Part shown: positions 55,381 to 64,000 of the stretch, in pieces
Layout: each line of letters opens with the position of its first letter
Position numbering within the stretch: position 1 is the first letter of the stretch
Source: Eriocheir sinensis
Lineage: Eukaryota; Arthropoda; Malacostraca; Decapoda; Varunidae
Direction: 5' to 3'
DNA length: 64,000 nucleotides
Assembly (NCBI RefSeq): GCF_024679095.1
Contig: NC_066553.1
Location: forward strand, 8,346,030 to 8,410,029
Notes under the pieces: generated by a model
The model's database searches: none
What the model was told of the DNA's origin: nothing
Seen by the model: the letters and a program-made list of their open reading frames with translations, nothing else
Translations under genes and position numbers: made by a program

Positions 55381-56986
55381 GGTCTCGGTAATTGCCGGAC
55401 TAACCTAGTTTCCTCCGATGCAGGGCAAGGAAGCGAGGGAGGGACGCAGCACTCCCACGCAAGACACAATAATCACGATAATGACGGCCGAAGCTTGTAG
55501 TGACCTTGGCTGCCCTAGCTATCTTGATACCATTAGCTTATCTCCCCTTCCTCCTCCTCCTCTACCCTCGCTTCGAAGACGATTAAGGTCTCTCATTTAG
55601 GTCTTCTTTCTTTCTCCTTCGTTTCAAGGTAAAAAAATAAAAAGAATCCTGATGTATCCTTAATTAAACCTTAGGAAAAAAAGTGGAAAAGTATTTATAT
55701 GTGTGGTTAGAGAAGCTACGTGCGTGGAGAGTTTTTTTTTCTGCAGCTGGGATTTTGTTCGGATTTGCTCTCAAGGTCAAAGTTTCATTCTTCCCTTTTT
55801 TATTGCTATGCTGGTCCATGGTGTAAAATATGATGATGATGCTGGTGGTGACTTGTGGTGGTGGGGAAGGTATTTACTGGTGATAATGATAGTGGGGGTG
55901 GTTCTGATGATAGTGGTGATATTGAAGGTACTGGTACTGGATATGGTGAAAATGGTGTGAAATTGGTGATGGTATTAAAGGTGGTTATGTAACAAGATAG
56001 GGTAGAAATGGTACAGGTGGTAGTGGAGGTTGTGGAGGTAATGATGATAGAAGAAATGGTTATAGTGGTTGATGATGATAATTATATACTAATGATGGTA
56101 AGGGTGATGGCAGTACTGGTAGAAATAATAGTGGTAGTGGTAATGGGGATGGTGGTAGAAGGGATAATAGTAGTGGTGACAGTGGTAGCAATGGTAGGGG
56201 TGGTGATGGTAGTATCATGTCTTAACGATGGTAAGGGTGATGGGAGTACTAATGGAAATAGAGATGGTAGTGGCAATGGTGGTGGTGGTGATGGTGGTAG
56301 TGAAGGGGACAATGGAAGCAGTGTGGAGATGGTGGTGTCAAGTGTCTACTAATGATGATAATGGTGGAAATAGGGACAGTTGTGGTTATGGTGGTAGAAG
56401 TGGTGGTGGTAGTGGTGCTAGTAAATGGGACAATGGAAGCAGAAGTGATCAAGTGGTGTGTTGTGTCTACGTCCGTGGGCTGAGGAGAATAATATGCGGG
56501 GCTGCCTGGCCTCGTGAAGGTTGGTAAACACCGTGATGTCACCTTTACAAGTGGTGATAAGACTCCTGGGCTGGAAAGATAAGATTAAAGCACTGTCTGA
56601 CGGTCGAGGCTTTACCTATTGGGCCCTGTGTATATATGAAGGACCTAGTTTACAAGGTGACTGGTGACATTTAATAAGTAGATCTAGGTGACGTTAGGTA
56701 ACAGAATAGTCTTGCCTACTGCTCGAAATATTGGGCATAATAATCAGGAAGTTATTTTTTTATTAGTTATTTAAGTATGTGTTTGCATGTACAGTTAGTA
56801 GGAAGGAAAGCAAGGATGTAGGCAAGCATTACGAGTGTGTGTGTGTGTGTGTGTGTGTTCAGGAAGTGTAAATTTTTCATGCACACTGGATAATACCTAT
56901 AATTTGCACGCATCTTTTCTAGTTGCAATTTTTTTCTTATTTTCTTTCGTATTTGAAGCTACATGAAGGTCTAGCGTTTGTCACCT

Positions 56987-56995
<9 letters not shown>
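55381..56995. other. Unassigned segment, GGT/GAT-rich in the middle
   Basis: 55830-56460 is low-complexity GGT/GAT-rich DNA. Its long Val/Met/Gly-rich frames are composition artefacts. No gene recognised. Confidence 0.4.

Positions 56996-57080
<85 letters not shown>
56996..57080. repeat. (CT)n microsatellite
   Basis: A short C run followed by about 40 CT units. Confidence 0.95.
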
Positions 57081-57084
<4 letters not shown>

Positions 57085-57479
57085 TACTATAAACGCACAC
57101 GTGAATGTTTTGCTCTAAAGAATTCCAAGACATTTTTCTGTCCTTTTTTTACTCCTCAAGACGGCACACAGCTGACCCGAGTTTCTCTATTTTCACTCCT
57201 AGACTCGCTGCCACTTTAGCAAAATGAATAAGCTACCTCTCTCTCCATATGTTCATTTAGCCAACTCTGCCTCCATATCACACTCTGTCATTTGGTTATC
57301 TGTCTCTCTCAACAAACAATGCAATCTGAGCGGAAAAGAAAAGGCACGTTGCTCATTCACAGGTGTACAGGTGGAGAGCAGAGGTAACATGCGTGGGTAC
57401 ATGTGTGTGTGAGTGTGTGTGTATGTGTGTGTCCGGGCAAGAAGGGGGACTGGGGGAGGGACTAGTAGTAGGTGGCAGA

Positions 57480-57672
57480 GCTGAGGCAAGAGAGGAGTCA
57501 GTGGCGCGTGTGGTCACAGTGAGCTTTCCACCACCCCGCCGCGTTGAGCTCGGGGCCGCCCGTGTACCGCTCCTCTTGCTCGTCTTGCGATAGTGTTGCT
57601 CGACGCCTCCTCCATCCCAGTGTGTTCATTTGTGCCACTCCACACTACAAAGACACGCTCTAAGATGTACGT
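57480..57672 (+). promoter_or_regulatory. Candidate CpG-rich promoter / 5' exon of casein kinase 1
   Basis: A CpG-dense stretch (57505-57610) with initiator-like TCAGT at about 57497 lies about 1.9 kb before the kinase exon, which itself needs an upstream noncoding exon because its acceptor is one base before the ATG. A GTACGT donor-like site lies at 57667. Position and composition only, no direct evidence. Confidence 0.3.
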
Positions 57673-57769
57673 AGAGGCTGCTGTGTGCTTGTCTGTGTCG
57701 TGTAGAAAGTTGGGGGTGGCGGTAGAAAGTGACAGGGTGTGGTGGGGGCCCTGGCTGGCTTGCTGGCAG

Positions 57770-58530
57770 GGTAGTGGTAGTGGTAGATGCGAGGTTATGT
57801 GCTGGACTGAATGGATGGCCGGGATGGAGGGTGGTTTCTCTTTACTTGCGTGTGTGTTTGTTTCCTTTCCTTTGAGACATCTGGATTTGGTGACTGTAGC
57901 AAACGTGGTGGGAGTCCTGGCTGGTGGAGTGTGGTGGTGGATGCGAGGTTATGTGCTGGACTGAATGGATGGAGGGTGGTTTCTCATTACTTGCGTGTGT
58001 GTTTATTTCCTTTCCTTTGAGACATTTGTGGATTTGGTGACTGTAGCAAACGTGGTGGGAGTCCTGGCTGGTGGAGTGTGGTGGTGGTGGTGGTGGTGGA
58101 TGCGAGGTTATGTGCTGGACTGAATGGATGGAGGGTGGTTTCTCTTTACTTGCGTGTGTGTTTGTTTCCTTTCCTCTGAGACATTTGTGGATTTGGTGAC
58201 TGTAGCAAACGTGGTGGGAGTCCTGGCTGGTGGAGTGTGGTGGTGGATGCGAGGTTATGTGCTGGACTGAATGGATGGAGTGTGGTTTCTCATAACTTGT
58301 GTGTGTGTTTATTTCCTTTCCTTTGAGACATCTGGATTTGGTGACTGTAGCAAACGTAGTGGTGCTGGCAGGGTGGAGTGTGGTGGTGGTGGTGGATACG
58401 AGGTTATGTGGGGGTCTTAATTAATGGATGGATGGTGATTTCTCTTTACTTTGGTGTGTTTGTTTCTATTCCCTTTCAGATATCTGGATTTAGTGCATGT
58501 AGCAAACGTTTGATAAGTATGTGTATCGTG
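57770..58530. repeat. Minisatellite, about 150-160 bp unit, five copies
   Basis: GCGAGGTTATGTGCTGGACT recurs near 57788, 57940, 58099 and 58247, and more diverged near 58398. Each is followed by GTGGTTTCTC, TTTCCTTTCC and GGATTTGGTGACTGTAGCAA. A GGT run varies in length between copies. Confidence 0.9.
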
Positions 58531-59487
58531 TGCAGTGGCTACCCTCGAGAATATTTATTGTGTATTTGAGATCAGTGTGAACGGCAGGCGCTCACCGACC
58601 TGTAGGAGCACTGTATGTATATATTTTAACTTTTTTTTTCTTTTTTTCGCCGCATGAGGCACATGTCAAGTGTCCAGAGCGACGAAAAAAGTGTTGCCTT
58701 TTGCTCCTGTGTTAACAAATGGCATAGCTCCCCGTTCGCTGGCTCCTCTTCCCTCAGCGTGAGTCAGCAGTGAAATTTCTCTAACGGTTCTACACGCTTG
58801 CCCGTACGGTTTTTCATTTCCATCAGAAGCCGTTGCTGAAAGAAGGAATAAAGAATCAGCTGATACAAAGTTCTTTCCTTCACTCAGAAGACAGGCTGCC
58901 AGAAGCTGCGATTTGACCTAAACATTATGGAGCTAACAATGAAAAGGAACCCTGTAGAACTGCGGATTCCGATGAAGTTTTGACGATTTGGCAGCTAAAT
59001 GTATCTTGCAGTGAATGGATTGGTCTTGAGGTGTGTGGGGGGAAGGGTGTGGGTGATATTGTGTGCTGGATGTGGATGCTGTGTCCGCAGGGGTGACGGG
59101 AGGGGACGAAAGTGAGTGAAACAGGTGAGCGGAGGGAGGCAGCGCGGTACGTGCTGCCCTCTCGCTCCCGTCCCAGCTGACTCAGTGTTCATCCGGGCCC
59201 CGTGAATATGGTGACAGTGGCTCTCTATACCTCGGATTTATCCCCTTAATCTACCGCTACTTTAAACCCTAGACGACAAATATCATTATGAGATAAAAGT
59301 CAATACATTCAACATAGTTTGTGAGTGGAGACTTAAGGTGCTGGTGAAGCAGGTAAGGAGATAACTGCAAGTATGTGCAGCTCTGTCAGGCTCAGTCGGA
59401 GCTCTTGTTATTGTTGATTCCAAGATGGCTGGCCCTCAGTCCCACTAGAGCAATACTGATGTGAATATTTGGCCTCCTCTCTTGCAG
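58531..59487 (+). other. Presumed 5' intron of casein kinase 1
   Basis: No repeat or gene recognised. It ends in the strong acceptor GGCCTCCTCTCTTGCAG at 59487. Confidence 0.5.
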
Positions 59488-59488
59488 G

Positions 59489-59564
59489 ATGGAGTTAAGG
59501 GTTGGCAACAAGTATCGCCTAGGACGGAAGATAGGAAGTGGATCCTTCGGTGACATCTACTTGG
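59489..59564 (+). CDS. dco: Casein kinase 1 delta/epsilon, first coding exon (partial gene)
   Basis: The exon begins at 59488 after a pyrimidine-rich acceptor and ATG follows one base later. It encodes 25 codons plus one base: [20 protein letters not shown], then GDIYL and the first base of Gly26, ending in the donor GTGAGT at 59565 (phase 1). This is the highly conserved N-terminus of CK1 delta/epsilon (Drosophila discs overgrown, doubletime), including the glycine-rich ATP loop GSGSFG. The family phosphorylates Ser/Thr in period proteins, Wnt and Hedgehog pathway components and others. The catalytic lysine, HRD and DFG motifs lie in later exons outside the window. Identity of residues makes the family call firm. 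Delta versus epsilon cannot be separated here. Confidence 0.95.
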
Positions 59565-62500
59565 GTGAGTACAGCACGTCTTCACAAAGGGATAGGGGTG
59601 GAACGAGAGGGAAGGGTGTGAGCGCAGTGGTGGTGTAGGTAAGGGTGCCCAGCGCCTCACTTGACAAAGGGAGACACTAACAAAGCGCAGGGCTGTGTTC
59701 CTCCTCGGGGGCGGGGGCGCGGGCTCAAGGAAGGCATGCCAGGGCTGGGAATCCTGCTTGCTTTCCGCCATTACACCCCGTGGAGGCTAAGTGGTGGATC
59801 GTTACTGCAAATTTCTCAGTCCACTCACCGCCGTAAATTTTGGGCTCAAAATTATCTTTTTTGTTGTCTGCTCGCTCGTTGGGGGCTTGGTCTGCGCGGA
59901 GGACGTGTTGTTGTTTTTGTTGTAATGGCCTTCTCTGGCTTCCCTGTACTAAGGTGCAGGGGCGAGGCGGGGAGCCAGGGAACACTCACCCCACCTACCC
60001 ATACTTAGTTGACTCACCTGCTGGGGTTACCCACCTGGATGCCTCCCCAGGTCACAGGTTATGGCTTGAGATATGGCATACTAAAAACACATTACGTAAG
60101 CTATATGTAAGCAGGGGCCTCAGATATAGGGCACTAAAATAGGAAGACAGTTCCAGCAGCAAGCTTGGACTCATCATACTTGTACTCTCCAGTATTTCTC
60201 CAAACAGTCATTTAATAACTTATACAGACACACACATTCAGCAAGACCGTGGGGTTCCCTGTTGAGGGTAGTATTCTCCTCCCACAGTCTGCATACAAAT
60301 TGCTGGCTCAGTTTCACTTAGCTTTCACTGTTAGTCTGGTGATATAGTTGGCCACACTGTTATAGGAGTACTTTTCAGGAACACCTCATTCTCTTGATAC
60401 TGTTTGACATTAGTACATACTCACTTGATACATTATTGAGTTGATTTTCATATTGCACTTTTGGTAGTCAGAGAACATGAGATGGGGATGAGTTTCCAAG
60501 GGGTTGTAATGAAATTGCAAAGTTTCTAGGATTTTTTTTTATATATTTTCCATTTCTGTAATCTTGTAAAACCATGCTCTTATGATACATTTTACAATAG
60601 ATTAAGTGTATTCATAGTTAATTTTAATTATGATTTCCCTTACTGATCATATGAATCTCTCTTGTGGGGGAAAATTTCATGTTTTGAGTGTAAGCATTAC
60701 CAGTGTTTGCCTACTACACTGCAGTGAAGCAGGTTGAATCTGCATTAATTACGAAAAATATTTTACCATCACAGCATCCAAGTTGCATTTGGATTTCTTT
60801 TTATGGAGGAGGATGGTAGTTTTGTAAAGAACGTTACTTTTGAAAATTTCAGTCTGGCTGTTATCAAGAAAGTAATAATAATAATAATAAAAGGTTATTT
60901 TGCTCAGTGAAGATATAATGAAACATTGTTATGGGAATGCAAAAGCTGATCAAAAAAAAAGGATTGTAATATTTGCATTTGGAAGAGTGCTTTAGCTAAA
61001 GTTTTCCTAGACTGGTGTGTGCTGACTCGTGTTTGTAAACACATCAATTTAGCATTGTCACCCAGCCCAGTGCTACTTAGCTAACTCAGCAGTGCTGTAT
61101 TAGTGCTGCAAGATTTCCTCATTTGTTGATTTGATGGCCTCTCAAGGCACCGGAGCTTCTTTTATGGTGCAACTATTCAACGTTCACACATATTTACTGT
61201 GTTGATTATCGTGCAGGTCAGAAGTGAGGGTGTGAACCTCTTCTGTTACCTTTTTTGTCTTAGACTTCCAGTATCTATACAAAAAGTTGCTGGTAATTAA
61301 AAAGCCAGCAATGACTGACATACGGACGTGTGGTTTAGTACGTTCAGACACTTTCCTCAGATATGGTTGATCTGTGGATAAGCTGCTGACTAAGATTCCA
61401 CTTAAGTTTGGTGTGTGGGCCTGTTCAGTATGTTTTTTTTGCTGTCTGAGGGTTAAGTATGCTTGCAAACAGAGCCAAAAGTATGGATTAATCAGAGTTC
61501 ATTTTGCTGTATTTGATGGGTTGTATCAGTTTGATTTTGATAGATATATAATGTACTATTTCCTGACATTCCAATACACCAAAAGTTAAGGAAGGTATGG
61601 GCCTTCATTATCTTGCTTTTCACCATTGGTTCATCATTGATCATGGAGTACACTAACAAAGAGTAGTGGCACAAGCACTGTGCTCCTTTCAAACTACAAG
61701 TAAAGCAAGTAGTGGAGTGAATCATTGTGTGTGTGTGTGTACCAAACAAACATTTGCAAAGCTGCTGCTGCTGCTGCCATTGCTCTTTGTTGGTATACTA
61801 GTGTAATATTTACTGCAAGTGAGAATGGCTCGAGTTATGCTCTGTTTCATGCACCTACAGAAGGGAGCACTTTCACCTTCACCACCGGGGGAGACATTCC
61901 TATCATCAAGATCATCCCAATTAATGTTTTGAGTCATGGTGTGTCAGCTTGTTCTGGTGGTGGTGTTCTGTGGTGTGTGGTCATGGTGTGTTTTGTGTTC
62001 TGGTGGCTATCAGGGATTAATTGTCACTGGCTGTGAGGCTGAAGGCTGTCTTATTGTTTGCGTTGGTGGAGCATTTATGGATGAATGAAGGTGTTGGCAC
62101 AGAGTTAGACTTCCCAGAGATACCTGAACACATGACTAACAAAAGTAATGGCTCTCAAAGTATATATTTGCTTTTCTTTTAACTCCCTGCATTATGATTT
62201 ACCTTCAGTGTTTGACAACTGCAAAACTTTCTACCTTGTATCTGCATTTGCTGTCTTGATGTCTGATGCTAACATTTACTGATTAATGATATATTCACCT
62301 TGTAATGGGTTTATGGTGATATAAATAAATATCGTGCAGATTTTCTTGTCTCAGAGGGTTGGTGTATGCTAACAGAGGAAGTAGTCAGAGTTAGAGGCTG
62401 TTTTTCACAGCTTTATTTGGCCTTTCTTATTTAAAAGGCATTGCATTTTCATTTAAATGGGAGGAAGAAACCCTTGTTTCTAAGTTGCCTTATTTCCTGT

Positions 62501-63047
62501 GCTAGTAGAAACTCTATAGCATATATTAGATGCCATTTCCTATAGGTTTAGCATATATCCAATACGCATCAACTCTTGTTTGGGAGAAAGCTTTGTCTGC
62601 AAGAGTGTCTGGTTTATCATAACAAGGGAATAGTTGTGGCTGAGAGGCTGGGGGGGGGGGATAAACATTGTCTGTGTCAGTGCTTTGTTTGGGCTCCTGT
62701 TACCTTCGAACTTTAGGAATAACAGTGTAGAGTAGAAATTTGTCTTGGTGAGGGTTGTGTTCTGATCAATGGATGTGATTGCTTGGGTTGAAGTAGATGA
62801 TGGGTTTGTTGTGAGTGCTGGCTAATGTTTCTGTTCTTATGCTGTGAAATATTTACTACTGATGTTGTTGTTTGTGAAGGCTGTGCTCTAATCTATGCAC
62901 AGGAAAACTTTTTGGTTAATCAATCTGTAAGGAGTAAAGTTTGGACTTTAGTGTATTGAGAACAGATGTTGACATAGAAGGGTTTAAAGGTAGTGTCGGT
63001 TTATGGCTATCAATACTACTACGATAGAAGGAGAAGGATAGTGCCTA

Positions 63048-63240
63048 GAGAACAGAGGGTTGTCTTGGTGTGTCATGTGCCTAAATCAACACTTATTGGA
63101 ACTGCAAGTGGCTGTATATGTCAGTTGATGGTTACGTATGCCACCATAGTAGTAGCGGTGTCTAGAGAACAGAGGGTTGTCTTGGTGAGTCATGCTCCTA
63201 AATCAACACTTATTGGAACTGCGAGTGGCTATTTATGCCA
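63048..63240. repeat. Two-copy tandem repeat, period about 113 bp
   Basis: GAGAACAGAGGGTTGTCTTG through CTAAATCAACACTTATTGGA occurs at 63048 and 63161 with few changes. Confidence 0.85.
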
Positions 63241-63832
63241 TCATTTCGGGGAGGTTTTGTTGATCCGTTTGTAGTATTGGCTTGGCTTGGGACTCGCGTT
63301 GGATAGATAAGAGAGAGCAGTCTAAATCTGTCTTGTGCCCACGGGTAGCTTTGTGGGGAATGTTGGTTGTTGTTGTTCATGCAGTACGTACCTTTGAACT
63401 TCAGGGAGTAACAGTGCTGAGGAAGGTCAGAGCGATGTCATGAAGTGTTGGAGAAATATATTTAATCAGGCGCTGACGTTCACTTTGTAATTTCTTGTTA
63501 AAAGTCGTGCAGAGTTTTGAAATATATTATTAGAACTGAATTAAAAATGGAGAAGTATATATTTTGCCTTTAGAGTAAGGGAGGAGTGTGATGGGTTGCA
63601 ATGGTAGAAATCTGTGATTATTTGTCATTGCATTGTCAGTGTTGAAAATATTGATAATTGATAATACCTTAAATAGATACCTGGGAGTGGTGAAATAGTA
63701 CGTGTCTAGCTGTACTTCAAGGATATTACGAAAAAAATATAGAAAAGAAAAACTAAGGGCAAATTATAAAATTAATGAAATCGGAACAAAATAAAAGTGT
63801 GTAGCTTGCGGTTTACAAGAAGTTTTATTTTT

Positions 63833-63837
<5 letters not shown>

Positions 63838-63878
<41 letters not shown>
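63838..63878. repeat. (TG)n microsatellite
   Basis: About 20 TG units. Confidence 0.95.
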
Positions 63879-63879
<1 letters not shown>

Positions 63880-64000
63880 AGGTGAGTAACGGAAAGACAG
63901 GAAGACTGCCGCAAGGAAGAGAAGAAGGGTTCAGTAGGTGACCGACCCAACGGCGTGCGCGCTCTCACACACACACACACATATACATACATACATACAT

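Larger units (their letters stand above)
59565..64000 (+). other. dco: First coding intron of casein kinase 1
   Basis: No second exon was found before the window edge. The intron holds no recognisable LINE or SINE, unlike the zinc-finger locus. It contains a short TAA run near 60880, a two-copy repeat at 63048-63240 and a TG microsatellite at 63838-63878. Confidence 0.6.

Noticed and set aside
55703..56352. Val/Met-rich and Gly-rich frames
   Set aside because: Low-complexity GGT/GAT DNA, open in several frames on both strands.
59661..60142. Open frames after the kinase exon as further coding exons
   Set aside because: They do not resemble the conserved second part of the CK1 kinase domain and lie within the intron that starts with GTGAGT.

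Overview
The window looks like nuclear DNA from an arthropod, most likely a decapod crustacean and plausibly a crab. The reasons are very dense dinucleotide microsatellites, many 5'-truncated non-LTR retrotransposons (LINEs), tRNA-derived SINEs, small hAT and piggyBac type elements, split genes with consensus GT-AG sites, and a kinase exon identical in residues to my recollection of insect casein kinase 1 (discs overgrown). The taxon is inference.

Two host genes are supported. The first fills about 2.7-38.4 kb on the plus strand: ten separate C2H2 zinc-finger exons, starting at 2770, 3917, 5264, 6121, 14554, 19745, 25887, 26693, 28254 and 38120. Each starts directly after a 3' splice site in the same phase (0). 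Each carries two or three fingers, almost all joined by TGEKP-type linkers, and each ends in its own stop codon. Most are followed by a poly(A) signal. None needs its own start codon. This is the layout of alternative 3'-terminal exons in arthropod BTB zinc-finger loci of the longitudinals lacking / mod(mdg4) type. The shared 5' exons, presumably with the BTB domain, would lie upstream of position 1. Eight of the ten exons begin with GT, and seven of those have a purine at +3 and G at +5. The acceptors are therefore juxtaposed to donor-like sequence, as at recursive splice sites.

The second host gene is casein kinase 1 delta/epsilon. Its first canonical coding exon is at 59489-59564 and its first coding intron runs off the right edge. 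Three CpG-rich candidate promoter or first-exon regions (about 36.0, 46.3-46.9 and 57.5 kb) are proposed at low confidence.

Mobile DNA makes up much of the rest. LINE family A (725-2222, 21967-24678, small tails at 15.2-15.5 and 16.3 kb) sits in (AC/GT)n. LINE family B (16882-18868, 30223-31775) sits in (TA)n. LINE family C (36990-37614, 47252-49035) sits in (TC)n. A fourth, RTE-like LINE (8280-13300) is broken by an 863-bp hAT-like element and a second 1.2-kb insert. Short inverted-repeat elements with clear target duplications lie at 13313, 32394, 40528 and 41330, and others are less certain. Large palindromes are at 9186-9480, 29569-30122, 36524-36683 and 43274-43527. Minisatellites of about 74 to 155 bp occur at 41.8, 51.1, 51.9, 55.0 and 57.8 kb. 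No rRNA, canonical tRNA gene, CRISPR array or bacterial operon was seen.
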